In this document: piece after piece, positions 1 to 8,441 of the stretch | Position numbering within the stretch: the first letter of the stretch is position 1 | How the letters are laid out: the number at the start of each line of letters is the position of its first letter | From: Oscillatoriophycideae cyanobacterium NC_groundwater_1537_Pr4_S-0.65um_50_18 | GTDB lineage: Bacteria; Cyanobacteriota; Cyanobacteriia; Elainellales; Elainellaceae | DNA: 64,000 nucleotides | NCBI GenBank assembly: GCA_016208305.1 | Contig: JACQYI010000018.1 | Coordinates: 50,936 to 114,935 of the forward strand | Reading direction: 5' to 3' | Translations under genes and position numbers: made by a program | Notes under the pieces: model-generated | The model's database searches: none | Told to the model about the DNA's origin: nothing | Seen by the model: the letters and a program-made list of their open reading frames with translations, nothing else

Positions 1-363
1 TGGGATTTGGTTGCTATAAAGGTAAAGCTCCGTCAAATTGGTTAATTGGGCGATCGAGTCTGGGATGGCTGGGATTCGGTTAAAAGAGAGGTTAAGGTCC
101 GTTAGATTGGTCAGTTGGGCGATCGAATCTAGGATAGCGGTGATTTGGTTGCCAGAGAGGTTGAGCTTCGTCAGATTGGTCAGTTGGGCGATCGAGTCTG
201 GGACGGCTGGGATTTGGTTAAAAAAGAGGTTAAGCACCGTCAGATTAGTCAGTTGGGCGATCTCTGAAGGTAGATCTGTCAGCCCTTTGCCAGAAAGATC
301 TAGCTCTGTCCAGCCCTCATCCGCAGCGCGATCGATCAGCTCCAGCAATTCCTCACGGGTCAT
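1..363 (-). CDS. Leucine-rich-repeat protein, N-terminal 121 codons (runs off the window edge)
   Basis: Read on the minus strand from ATG at 363, an open frame continues to the window edge without a stop. It starts MTREELLELIDRAADEGWTE, followed by LDLSGKGLTDLP and then four leucine-rich repeats of 23 residues with the form IAQLTNLTxLNLxxNQIxAxPDS. The DNA shows the same 69-bp periodicity. LRR proteins of this kind act as recognition scaffolds. In cyanobacteria this N-terminal cap (ELLxLIDxAxxEGWTELDLSGKGLTxLP) is common in Roco proteins, where LRRs precede a Roc GTPase and COR domain, but that part would lie outside the window, so the Roco assignment is inference. A plain LRR protein is the alternative. 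Confidence 0.85.
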   Translation of the reverse strand, partial: MTREELLELIDRAADEGWTELDLSGKGLTDLPSEIAQLTNLTVLNLFFNQIPAVPDSIAQLTNLTKLNLSGNQITAILDSIAQLTNLTDLNLSFNRIPAIPDSIAQLTNLTELYLYSNQIP

Positions 364-514
364 GGGGTGTCTCTTGAGTGGTGCTTTTATTTTGGCAAAG
401 CTTTTGGGGATGTGCTTTAAGTTCAAAGTATCGCGCATGAGCCTCAGACGATCGGGGAGTCACACAGCTCAAAGCATTAATTGAATATCAAAATATTAGG
501 GTGATAGGCGTTTC

Positions 515-547
515 AGACCTCCGAGGTTTTCAAAACCTCGGAGGTCT
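515..547. repeat. Perfect 16-bp inverted repeat (palindromic element)
   Basis: The arm agacctccgaggtttt (515-530) is followed by one base (531) and its exact reverse complement (532-547). It lies between the LRR gene and the next gene. It could act as a bidirectional transcription terminator or be a copy of a dispersed small palindromic repeat. A hairpin this perfect is unlikely by chance. No T-run clearly follows it on either strand. Confidence 0.8.
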
Positions 548-645
548 TGGGGTGCTGAAACCGCAATTGGGCAACCCAACTTCACTCTGTTCTCACCGAT
601 CGCCTTTGGGGAATCCTACAGAAAACCCATTTGGAGCCTCTCACC

Positions 646-1149
646 ATGTCCTACCCAGAGATCAAAGCCACCCTCTCCGACGCAGAACTGCAAGAAATCA
701 AGCAGGCGATCGCCACCATTCAGCAAAATTTGCCCTTCCTGATTACCCTCAGCGCCGATGAGCGCAAGCGCCTCTACAAAATGGGCGACAAACGCCTCGC
801 CTTTGTACAAAACAGCCTCAACGCTGCCCAAAGCAACCGCAACATTCTACCCGCCAGCTTCGATCTCGAAGGCTTCGCCAACGACTATCGCCTTACCCTC
901 AGCCTCAATGAACTGCTGATGCTGTTGCACCAGTTGACCGAGCAAGTAGACGATACCCTGGTAGCAGTCAGCAGCGAAGCCATGAGCAGCAGCCTCACCG
1001 TCTATGATTACGTCAAAACTGCCGCCAAAAAAACGCCAGGACTGAAAGCGATCGCTGAACAACTCGGCACCCTATTCAAAGCCATGAAGAGCAAGTCTCC
1101 AAAGGCGATCGCTGCACCTGCCGCTGAAACTTTTAAGCAAGCAAGTTAG
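646..1149 (+). CDS. Conserved hypothetical protein, 167 aa (paralogue of the fragment near 34.8 kb)
   Basis: I do not recognise a named family. The product is an all-alpha-looking soluble protein without signal peptide or membrane segment. It starts MSYPEIKATLSDAELQ; a TTG 15 bases upstream is a less likely start. The section IATIQQNLPFLITLSADERK followed by MGDKRLAFV and LPASFD matches a decayed minus-strand copy at 34725-34964 (IATIKTKLPFLIDLSVEERK, LGDKSRAFV, LPRSFD). The two define a small family with the core LPFLIxLSxxERKxLxKxGDKxxAFV. The C-terminus is basic and rich in Ala and Lys. It stands alone between a palindrome and a repeat-bearing spacer, so context gives no function. Confidence 0.75.
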   Translation: MSYPEIKATLSDAELQEIKQAIATIQQNLPFLITLSADERKRLYKMGDKRLAFVQNSLNAAQSNRNILPASFDLEGFANDYRLTLSLNELLMLLHQLTEQVDDTLVAVSSEAMSSSLTVYDYVKTAAKKTPGLKAIAEQLGTLFKAMKSKSPKAIAAPAAETFKQAS

Positions 1150-1218
1150 GTCAGCCCTCTGCTGAGCATGGCGCACACATGATTTGACATCCCGCTTTCA
1201 GCGCAGAGGTTCAGGCGA

Positions 1219-1375
1219 GTAGCGGCATACATGGCGCTTTCAACCGCAAGCTACGCCGCCGTACCTCGTCACAGGGCGCTCGTAGGTCAAAACTGCCATC
1301 GGGTAGCGGCATACATGGCGCTTTCAGCCGCAAGCTACGCTGTCGTACCTCATCGCAGGGCGCTTGTAGGTCAAA
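1219..1375. repeat. Two direct copies of a 73-bp unit in a non-coding spacer
   Basis: Positions 1219-1291 and 1303-1375 are about 92% identical by eye (about 6 mismatches), separated by 11 bases. Each copy begins gtagcggcatacatggcgct and ends gtaggtcaaa. The whole spacer 1150-1576 contains no convincing gene. The repeat may be a dispersed cyanobacterial repeat or the product of a local tandem duplication. Confidence 0.8.
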
Positions 1376-1576
1376 GCTTCAGCGCTGAACCTTGAAAGAG
1401 GAAGCGTTATGCTCAGAACAGAGATTGTTTTGTTTTAAAGGCGATCGCCCTCCCTCAAAGCTTCTCGTTTAATAAGGAGAGTCATCCCTGAGCCAAAATT
1501 GCCATGCTCACCCCAAATTTGCGCTATACCTGATCACACAGCTTACTCTGCTCTCGTAACGCTAGAAACGCCCGCA

Positions 1577-2506
1577 ATGCCCGAAACGCATCCCCCCAAG
1601 TCCGCTACATCGGCACAGGCCACCCCATCGCACCCTACCCGTCTTGGCTCCCAGCGCGACTGGATTTGGCGAGGCTGGCGAGTGCGCTACACCTTTGTGC
1701 GATCGGCTGCACCCACCCACAAGCCCCCCGTTTTGTTCGTGCATGGGTTCGGCTCCTCTTTGGCGCAATGGCAAGAAAACTTGCAGCCGCTGAGCCAGTC
1801 TCACGCCGTCTATGCGATCGATCTGGTGGGCTTTGGCGCTTCCGAAAAAGCCGATACCTCTTACAAAGTTGAGCTATGGGCTGACCAGGTCTATGATTTT
1901 TGGCGCACCTTTATCGGGCAGCCGATCGTCCTGCTGGGTCATTCTTTAGGAGCGTTGGTGGCTCTCACCGCTGCCGTTGCCTATCCCGAAATGGTGAAAA
2001 ACCTGGCGCTGCTGACGCTGCCTGCCGCTCGCCAAGAGTTGCTGAGCGGTTCGCTGCAAGCCTGGATGGGCAAAATCGAGAGTCTTTTCACCACCTCGCT
2101 GATTATTCGACCGCTGTTTGGTCTAGTGCGTCGTCCCGGCATTATTCGCTCGATCCTCAAAGCCGTCTATGTCAACCCCGATCGCGTCACCGACGAGCTA
2201 ATCACCACCTTCCTCACGCCAGGATTCGATCGCGGCGCTTCCAAAGCCTTTTATCGCCTCTCAAAAGCCAGAACGCAGCTCGATTTCAGCCTCAAAACCG
2301 AGGATCTCTTGCCCCAGGTGACGGTTCCCATTTTGGTGATGTGGGGAGAACGCGATCGCGTCATTCCCATTGACCGAGGGCGCAAACTCCCCGATCTCAA
2401 CCCTCGGCTGAGGCTGGTCGAACTGCCCGAAGCCGGACATTGCCTCTACGACGAAGCCGCCGACTGTATGAATGCAGAGGTTTTGGCATGGCTAGGAGAG
2501 GCGTAG
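1577..2506 (+). CDS. Alpha/beta-fold hydrolase, 309 aa
   Basis: Serine hydrolase of the alpha/beta fold. The oxyanion/HGFG motif is in VLFVHGFGSSLAQW, the nucleophile elbow is GHSLGA, the acid lies in the MWGERDRVIP strand and the catalytic His in PEAGHCLYDE, so the full Ser-Asp-His triad is visible. A helical cap lies between about residues 150 and 230. There is no signal peptide, so it should be cytosolic. The substrate cannot be told; related cyanobacterial proteins are annotated simply as alpha/beta hydrolases. The frame opens upstream at a TTG (1499), but the ATG at 1577 is preferred because the extra residues are low-complexity and unlike the family. It is followed by an unassigned spacer of about 190 bp. 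Confidence 0.85.
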   Translation: MPETHPPKSATSAQATPSHPTRLGSQRDWIWRGWRVRYTFVRSAAPTHKPPVLFVHGFGSSLAQWQENLQPLSQSHAVYAIDLVGFGASEKADTSYKVELWADQVYDFWRTFIGQPIVLLGHSLGALVALTAAVAYPEMVKNLALLTLPAARQELLSGSLQAWMGKIESLFTTSLIIRPLFGLVRRPGIIRSILKAVYVNPDRVTDELITTFLTPGFDRGASKAFYRLSKARTQLDFSLKTEDLLPQVTVPILVMWGERDRVIPIDRGRKLPDLNPRLRLVELPEAGHCLYDEAADCMNAEVLAWLGEA

Positions 2507-2694
2507 GAACGCCTTAGCGCTGCGCGTTCAGAGGATGGCTGAGAAGCCAGAATTGGGGGGTTGGGGGGCAAATGCAGAACATTGGATACGTTTCAGACAC
2601 CCTTCAGGAGATTTTAGATTTTGGATTAGAGCTACAGTAGATGAGCAATTCAAAATCGCCAATCTACAGTTGAGAAGGGTATGGGTCTTTTGGC

Positions 2695-3504
2695 ATGAGC
2701 AGTTCTTTCGACAATTCGCCGACTGATCCCCTCCGAGAAAACCGCGATCGCCCCACCGATCAGCGCAGCCTCGCTGAAGAACTCGCTGAAGTAGAAGCCA
2801 GCCTGTCTCGCCCCACGGTCACCCCAATCGCCTCACCCCAGGTAAGAGGCTTTGGCGACATCAAGACCCCGCCCCTCACCCTAGTAGAAGTGGCATTTTT
2901 AGCCAGCACCTGTAGCCTGCTGTGGCTGGTGAGCTACTACCTCAGCATTGGGCCTTGGATGCGGATTTTGTTTCCCTTACCGATCGCGCTAGTGTATCTG
3001 CGCTGGGGGTATCGCGCCTCTTGGATGTCAGCCGTTGTCTGTGGGTTGCTGCTGTCAGTGCTGATGGGGCCTTATCTCAGCCTGCTGTTTATGGTGCCCT
3101 ATGCCTTGCTCGGCGTCCAGTTGGGCATGATGTGGCGGCGGCGATCGCCCTGGTTGCCCTCCATTGCGTTGGGCACCTTACTCTCTACCTTGGGGTTCTT
3201 CTTTCGGCTGGGGATCTTGTCTATTTTTCTGGGAGAAGATCTATGGGCCTACTCCACCAATCGGGTTGCAGACTTGATTCAGTGGTTGCTGTCGGTGTTG
3301 GTCGGCTGGGGCTGGCTGGGGCTAGAGGTTTTGGGGCAAACCAACCTAACGGCTATACAGGTGGCGACCGTTGGCCTAATTTTATGTAGCGATGTGGTCT
3401 ATCTGTTTACGGTACATTTGGCGGCATGGCTGCTGCTAGAGCGCTTGGGCAATCCCATTCCAGAGCCGCCTCAGTGGGTGCAGGTCTTGCTGGAGGAGGA
3501 GTGA
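2695..3504 (+). CDS. DUF2232 family integral membrane protein, 269 aa
   Basis: A polar, charged N-terminus of about 60 residues is followed by some six to seven hydrophobic segments (for example VEVAFLASTCSLLWLVSYYL, then segments around ILFPLPIALVYL, LLLSVLMGPYLSLLFMV and VATVGLILCSDVVYLFTV). Family members are multi-spanning proteins found in cyanobacteria and firmicutes. A transporter-like role (for example substrate-binding subunit of an ECF-like system) has been proposed, but none is demonstrated here. Its last codons overlap the next gene: the stop TGA at 3502-3504 shares bases with the GTG start at 3501 (GTGA), with an internal GGAGGAGG serving as ribosome-binding site. The two genes are therefore probably translationally coupled. 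The cobalamin-type neighbour hints at, but does not prove, a role in cofactor-precursor uptake. Confidence 0.8.
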   Translation: MSSSFDNSPTDPLRENRDRPTDQRSLAEELAEVEASLSRPTVTPIASPQVRGFGDIKTPPLTLVEVAFLASTCSLLWLVSYYLSIGPWMRILFPLPIALVYLRWGYRASWMSAVVCGLLLSVLMGPYLSLLFMVPYALLGVQLGMMWRRRSPWLPSIALGTLLSTLGFFFRLGILSIFLGEDLWAYSTNRVADLIQWLLSVLVGWGWLGLEVLGQTNLTAIQVATVGLILCSDVVYLFTVHLAAWLLLERLGNPIPEPPQWVQVLLEEE

Positions 3505-4604
3505 TTAAAGCCTACAGCCAGATCGAACGCGCTACCGCCTGGATGCAGCAGTTTCGAGGCGTCGCGCCGCTGTTTGCCTGCGTTTTAGGATTTACCGACA
3601 CAGGGCTGATCCCCGGCATTTCTGCGGCAGGAGCCACCCCCACCGATCGCCGCTATACCGCCGTTGCCGATGCCGAATTTTTGATGCTGGGCGTGCATCC
3701 TCACCCCACCTATGCCCTACCGCCCTTGCAGGCAGGAGCTTCCCCGGTGCTAATTACACGAGCGATCGTCACTGCTCAGCAGATTCCGGTTTACTTGTTC
3801 AATGCCGGATTGCCCCAACTGCCTGCCGTTGCCGCCATTGATCTGGGAGGTCAGCCCGCCCACTGCCTCAGTCAGGGAGACGCACTTGACCTAGCTGTTG
3901 TCCATCATTTGCTGCAACAGGGGCTAACGTGGGGCGCAAAGCTGGCGGCTGAAGTGCCCCAGGCATACCTTATTTTGGGAGAATGCGTCGTGGGCGGCAC
4001 CACGACAGCCCTGGCCGTACTGACGGGTCTGGGTTGGGAGGCGATCGGCAAGGTCAACAGCAGCCACCCCACCTGCAATCATCAGCAAAAGTGGGAGGTA
4101 GTACAGCAGGGGCTAAAGCAGGTTAAGGGGCTAGAGCAGGTTAAGAGAAAGTGGGATGCGATCGTGGCGGCTGTGGGCGATCCGATGCAGATTGTAGTGG
4201 CAGGGATGGCGATCGCGGCGAGCCGATCTTGTGGCGTTTTGCTGGCAGGTGGCACGCAAATGCTGGCGGTTTATGCCCTGATCCAGGCCGTAGCTGAAAC
4301 TGAATGTTTGGATTACCGACTCGATCAGATCGTGGTGGGAACCACCCGTTGGGTTGCGGAAGATCCGACGGGTGACACAGTTGGCTTAGCCCAAATGCTG
4401 AAGGCTCCGCTGTTAGCTACCCAACTCAGCTTTGCTGAGTCTCGCTACGAGCAGCTACGCGCCTACGAAAAGGGCTTTGTCAAAGAGGGCGTGGGAGCAG
4501 GTGGGGGCGCGATCGCAGCGTCTCTTTACCAAAACTGGGATCAACGGCAGCTTTTGGAAGCGATCGAAACACTGGTCGGTCAATACGCTAACCAATCTGT
4601 GTAG
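3501..4604 (+). CDS. CobT-like nicotinate mononucleotide:base phosphoribosyltransferase (TIGR00303 family), 367 aa
   Basis: Members of this family are thought to replace classical CobT, transferring a phosphoribosyl group to the lower-ligand base of cobalamin. Visible family features are an N-terminal LGFTDTGLIPGISAAGATP, the glycine-rich ILGECVVGGTTTALAVLTGL near the middle, LLAGGTQMLAVYAL, and the C-terminal KEGVGAGGGAIAA. The start is GTG at 3501, preceded by GGAGGAGG and overlapping the stop of the DUF2232 gene by four bases. An upstream ATG frame extension inside the previous gene is rejected for this reason. The product appears full length with no membrane segment. It is the second gene of a two-gene operon. 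Confidence 0.85.
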   Translation: MIKAYSQIERATAWMQQFRGVAPLFACVLGFTDTGLIPGISAAGATPTDRRYTAVADAEFLMLGVHPHPTYALPPLQAGASPVLITRAIVTAQQIPVYLFNAGLPQLPAVAAIDLGGQPAHCLSQGDALDLAVVHHLLQQGLTWGAKLAAEVPQAYLILGECVVGGTTTALAVLTGLGWEAIGKVNSSHPTCNHQQKWEVVQQGLKQVKGLEQVKRKWDAIVAAVGDPMQIVVAGMAIAASRSCGVLLAGGTQMLAVYALIQAVAETECLDYRLDQIVVGTTRWVAEDPTGDTVGLAQMLKAPLLATQLSFAESRYEQLRAYEKGFVKEGVGAGGGAIAASLYQNWDQRQLLEAIETLVGQYANQSV

Positions 4605-4713
4605 ATTCCTGTAGAAATGGCTCTGTTCCTGTGGCTCTGTCCCTGCGATTCACACATTTTAGAGTTGCACAGGGTCTTGTCAGCACCAGCCACCGGGAAG
4701 CTCTAGCCAGAAT

Positions 4714-5085
4714 CTACATGACCCGCCTTGCCATGAGCTGCTCTTCGAGAGCGGCAATGCGGTTGTAGGCTGCCGTGAGCTGTGCCGTCAGCCGCTGGAT
4801 CTGCACTTCGGGTGCCAAGACGCGATCGCCACTCTGAGAATCAGACTCAGGGTAGGTGTCATCTGCTAGTACGTCTTTGTGCTCCATCTCAGCCCCAAAG
4901 CTGCTGCGATGTACAGGAGAATACCGCCCTTGGTTCATGCTGGTAGAAGAGACTGAATGCGGGCGCTCCTTGCCTTTGAGTTCTGAGAGAACGTCATTGA
5001 GCCGCCTTTCCACTTGCTCAAGGCTGCCGTGTAGTGCATCAACCTTGGTGTTTAAATTAGACATTTGCTCCTGAAGTGGATCCAT
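4714..5085 (-). CDS. Small coiled-coil hypothetical protein, 123 aa
   Basis: I do not recognise a family. The N-terminal 40 residues (MDPLQEQMSNLNTKVDALHG and following) and the last 30 residues (QIQRLTAQLTAAYNRIAALE) have heptad spacing of hydrophobic residues typical of coiled coils. The middle, residues about 42-90, is polar, Ser/Asp-rich and probably disordered. Such architecture fits a small structural or scaffold protein that oligomerises. The gene is convergent with the cobT-like gene and has a long AT-rich upstream region. Confidence 0.65.
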   Translation of the reverse strand: MDPLQEQMSNLNTKVDALHGSLEQVERRLNDVLSELKGKERPHSVSSTSMNQGRYSPVHRSSFGAEMEHKDVLADDTYPESDSQSGDRVLAPEVQIQRLTAQLTAAYNRIAALEEQLMARRVM

Positions 5086-5734
5086 TCGGTGCCCTGCTTT
5101 TCTAAAGAATTATGTCTATATCTTAAGAACCAAATTTAGAAATTGAGTGAATACTCCTGAATCATTTAACTTTTATTATGAATTTACAAGAAGCCTACAG
5201 TTAGAGAAAATGTTTAACTCTTCTAACTAAAGAAAATTTATTCCTGTATTTCAGCAGCAGAGGGCAAAAGTCTTTCTCTGCTCTCATCGATAGGGTCTTG
5301 AGAACTGATTTTGAGAACGATGGAATAAAGGGACTTAAACAACATCTCTCCAGATATTAAACCCAACTTAGCCCCTAAATTACCATCAGAATTGTTTCAA
5401 ATCGTGACATGAAATTCACCCATGAATCCTACACCGATCGATCAACAATAGCGATCGTCATTGAGACCATTGAATAAAATCAGGGTGCTGTCATTTTCAT
5501 CTATGAGATACCTTGTAAATCAGTCTCTTAATTTAAGTAATTTTTAAGGATTCAAGAGTCTTTGAAAGCCTTTCACATAAGAATTAATGCCTAGGCTACA
5601 AACAGTTAAACCGCTTGTTTTAGGCTGTCGAGAAATACCAATCTCCTACTAAAATTAGGACTGAAGCCCGATTGCGTCACAAACCTGGTTAACTGACAAA
5701 ACTCCGTATCGAAACTGAAAAACACTAGAGGCTG
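5086..5734. other. AT-rich intergenic region, about 650 bp, no gene seen
   Basis: This stretch lies upstream of the coiled-coil gene (minus strand) and downstream of the SDR gene. It is clearly more AT-rich than the flanking genes and has no open frame of convincing length or coding character on either strand. It presumably holds the promoter of the coiled-coil gene. No hairpin, tRNA or known RNA could be recognised by eye. Confidence 0.5.
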
Positions 5735-6493
5735 TTAAGTGAGGTTTAGCCCGCCATCACAAATTACAATCTCACCCGTCAGATAATGACTCGCAATTAG
5801 CATAGAGGCGACTTGAGCAATTTCTGCGGGCTGCGCTCCTCGACCCATTGGCGATCGCTCCTGCCAAAGCGTTTGGGCTGCCGTCCAGTTAAGCGTCATT
5901 GGCGTATTGACCAAGCCAGGGGCGATCGCATTGACGCGAATCTCTGGCGCGAGATTCATGGCCAATAGCTTTGTCATATGGTTTAACGCAGCTTTGCTGG
6001 CAGCATAGGGAATTGAAGCACCTTTAGGGCGAACGCCCGCATGAGAACTAATGTTGAGAATGCAGCTGGGGCATTGCTGACTTGATGCGGCTCTTAGGGC
6101 TGCTTCAGCCTCTGCAATTAATATCCAAGGGGCAATGACATTCACCTCGTAGAGCTGTCGCCAAATCTCTGCTGTGGCCTCTTTGAGCGCGGTATGGGGA
6201 ATCACGGCATTAATGCCCGCATTATTGACCAATACATCAAGACGATTGTGATGCAATAACACATCCTTTATCAAACGACGAACTTGATTTTGATCAGCCA
6301 GATCGGCTTGAGTATAGGATGCACCTATATAGGCTTGCGCTAATTTCTCACCTGCTTTGACCGAAGATTTGGAATGAAATGCGATCGTAAATCCATCTAA
6401 GGCGAGCTGTTGTGCAATAGCCATGCCAATACCCGATGTCGAACCTGTAACGAGAGCCACCCTCTGTTTGCTTCTATTTTGAGCGCTATTCAT
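5735..6493 (-). CDS. Short-chain dehydrogenase/reductase (SDR), 252 aa
   Basis: Classical NAD(P)-dependent SDR. The cofactor-binding TGSTSGIG occurs near residue 16, the NNAG motif (VNNAGIN) follows the central strand, and the catalytic Ser and Tyr-x-x-x-Lys are in ILNISSHAG and IPYAASKAA. The late family motif around NAIAPGLVNTPM is also present. Length is normal and the enzyme should be cytosolic. Substrate is unknown. It starts 7 bp after the stop of the LysE-type exporter, so the exporter and this reductase are very likely co-transcribed, pointing to a shared amino-acid or small-metabolite theme. Confidence 0.88.
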   Translation of the reverse strand: MNSAQNRSKQRVALVTGSTSGIGMAIAQQLALDGFTIAFHSKSSVKAGEKLAQAYIGASYTQADLADQNQVRRLIKDVLLHHNRLDVLVNNAGINAVIPHTALKEATAEIWRQLYEVNVIAPWILIAEAEAALRAASSQQCPSCILNISSHAGVRPKGASIPYAASKAALNHMTKLLAMNLAPEIRVNAIAPGLVNTPMTLNWTAAQTLWQERSPMGRGAQPAEIAQVASMLIASHYLTGEIVICDGGLNLT

Positions 6494-6500
6494 GTACTGC

Positions 6501-7121
6501 CTAATTCATGATCAAAAATATTCCAACTGCAACCATGACGCAGCCAGCAGCCCTATTTATATTCTTTCTTATCCTGTTGTTGATCAATAATCTAGCTCTA
6601 TCCGCCATGCATGCGTAACCTATTTTTACGCCCCCAACGGAGACTGTCGCGATCGCAAGAATGATCACAGTGTCCAGATAAGATACGTTGGAAATATCAA
6701 TAAAAGCTGGAAAGAAGCCTAGATAAAATAGAGTTGCTTTTTGATCAGCCAACGTAATGAAAAGTCCGGTTAAAAAGCTGGATAGCAAAGAGGATTTTAC
6801 CTCTTCTGGTCTGTCCAAATCCTGTGATTTCGATCGCCATAATCCGATTCCTAACAGGATCAAGTAAGCCGCACCCAGGTATTGAATCAAGAAGAATAGA
6901 CTACCCATTGTTTCGGCCAGCAGCGATAAACCCCAAATGGCGATAACGATAAAAACGATGTCACCCACGACGATTCCCAAGCTGGTAAAAATGCCGTGAA
7001 TCAAGCCGGAAGTGGCCGATCGGGTAGAGACAGCCAGGACACTAACGCTAGGAATAGCCGCCAAAACAAACATGGCGCTGAATAAAGCAATCATACTGCC
7101 AAGGGTCATACTGCTTTGCAT
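6501..7121 (-). CDS. LysE/RhtB family amino-acid exporter, 206 aa
   Basis: Five to six hydrophobic segments in the order typical of the LysE translocator family: SMIALFSAMFVLAAIPSVSV near the N-terminus, LGIVVGDIVFIVIAIWGLSL, FFLIQYLGAAYLILLGIGLW, a loop with SSFLTGLFITLADQKATLF, YLDTVIILAIATVSVGGVKI and a last C-terminal segment. These proteins export amino acids or related metabolites across the plasma membrane. The open frame extends further upstream, but the extra residues are Cys/Arg-rich and unlike the family; the start chosen (7121) gives the usual length of about 205 residues. It is followed 7 bp later by the SDR gene. Confidence 0.85.
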   Translation of the reverse strand: MQSSMTLGSMIALFSAMFVLAAIPSVSVLAVSTRSATSGLIHGIFTSLGIVVGDIVFIVIAIWGLSLLAETMGSLFFLIQYLGAAYLILLGIGLWRSKSQDLDRPEEVKSSLLSSFLTGLFITLADQKATLFYLGFFPAFIDISNVSYLDTVIILAIATVSVGGVKIGYACMADRARLLINNRIRKNINRAAGCVMVAVGIFLIMN

Positions 7122-7234
7122 AGGCATCCCAATGCAACGAGAGGCAACCTTTCCAACAACTCGACAGCACCACAGACGACGAATGCAAAGACAAACGTGT
7201 CTTGGGGCATGAATAGCATTGTAATTATGCAAAG

Positions 7235-8305
7235 CTATTTTAATCGCTCTAAAATCTGCTGAGCCTCAGCTTCGCGATTCTGCTGAGTCAGGAGATTAGC
7301 TAATAATCGGTAGTCATCTGCAAAGGAATCAACGTAAGATTTTTGCATCTGAGGTGGGAGCTGCTGATTAGCTGCGCGGATCGATTCACGGACTTCTAAA
7401 GATTGCTGAAGGAACTGAATGGCAGATTGAGGGCTGTCATAATCGACGTACAACCTGCCAATACTGGCAAGGAGATTTCCTTCCATGTCCCGATTGTCTA
7501 GCTCTCGAAAGATGGGTAAGGCTTGCCGATAGTAGTCGATCGCTTGCTGATATTCTCTCAGGCTTCCGTAAATAACTGCCAAGTTGGTTAGCGTCAATGC
7601 TTCGTCCTGACGATTACGTATTTCCTGTTGAATAGTTAAGGCTTGTTGAAAATAGTCGATTGCCTGTTGAGATTGGTCTAATCGATTGAAGCTAGCGCCC
7701 AAGTTCATTAATGTCTTTGCTTCCCCCTCGCGATCGCTGACGGCTCGAAAGATCGGTAAGGCTTGTTGCAAATGCTCGATCGCTTTTTGGTCTTGATTCA
7801 ACTCTGCATAGGAAACACCTAAATTCATCAGCACTCCGGCTTCCCCGATACGGCTACCCACAGATTGAAAGATCGGCAGAGCTTGCTGAAAATATTCTAG
7901 AGCTTGCTGATTTTGGTTGACATGCCAATACAAAGTGCCAATGCTATTTAATGCCGATGCTTCGCCAAAACTACTTTCTTGTGGATTGAAAGCGCGAGTC
8001 AAGTCTCCTCGATAGATCCTCAATGCTGATTGAAAAGACGAAAATGCTTCTTGGTAGTAGCTTGTCTTTCGCTGCTGCTCTCCCTGCGCCAGTAAACGTC
8101 TTGCTTCAGTCCAAGGATCGCTGGCAGTCTGTGCTGTGGCTGAAGCCAATAGCGATCGCGTATTTGGAGCAACAGGCAGATCTAGCCCAACCCAGTTGAG
8201 GGTGAGGGCAGCGGCAACTACAACACTCAATCGAGAAAATTGCATGTTTCTACTTAATAGGAAAGTTAATATGAAAGAGCTGTAAAAATGTAGCGTTCTT
8301 ACCAT
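7235..8305 (-). CDS. Exported TPR protein, apparently a CHAT-protease-type protein lacking the CHAT domain, 356 aa
   Basis: An N-terminal hydrophobic stretch around residues 21-45 fits a signal peptide. Five to six tetratricopeptide repeats of about 40 residues follow, of the form LMNLGVSYAELNQDQKAIEH. After the repeats comes a linker SLEVRESIRAANQQLPPQMQ and then KSYVDSFADDYRLLANLLTQ. In many cyanobacterial proteins this exact linker joins TPRs to a C-terminal CHAT (caspase-like) peptidase domain. Here the frame stops directly after QQILERLK, just where CHAT would begin, and the LysE gene follows. It is either a truncated relic or a stand-alone TPR adaptor. The start at 8305 is supported by GAGAGG just upstream; an internal ATG at 8245 is the alternative. 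Confidence 0.8.
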   Translation of the reverse strand: MVRTLHFYSSFILTFLLSRNMQFSRLSVVVAAALTLNWVGLDLPVAPNTRSLLASATAQTASDPWTEARRLLAQGEQQRKTSYYQEAFSSFQSALRIYRGDLTRAFNPQESSFGEASALNSIGTLYWHVNQNQQALEYFQQALPIFQSVGSRIGEAGVLMNLGVSYAELNQDQKAIEHLQQALPIFRAVSDREGEAKTLMNLGASFNRLDQSQQAIDYFQQALTIQQEIRNRQDEALTLTNLAVIYGSLREYQQAIDYYRQALPIFRELDNRDMEGNLLASIGRLYVDYDSPQSAIQFLQQSLEVRESIRAANQQLPPQMQKSYVDSFADDYRLLANLLTQQNREAEAQQILERLK

Positions 8306-8441
8306 TTATCCTCTCACCTCTTACGCCAATTCCGAATGGATTGAAACTGCGGTAGCAGCCTATAATAGCGACAAATTTTGTCCTGCCAGCTTATGATTAA
8401 AGCTGCAAGATTTGAGTCTATTAAAATTATGAAAATTTGCT

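Noticed and set aside
38..484. Plus-strand 148-codon frame at the left edge
   Set aside because: It is antisense to the LRR repeats; its own repeats come from the 69-bp periodicity. The minus-strand LRR reading makes clear biological sense.
1219..1375. Insertion sequence with terminal repeats
   Set aside because: The copies are direct, only 73 bp, with 11 bp between and no transposase; no IS ends were seen.
2535..2726. 63-codon plus-strand frame between the hydrolase and DUF2232 genes
   Set aside because: It overlaps the start of the DUF2232 gene, has no ribosome-binding site, and its residues look like translated spacer DNA.
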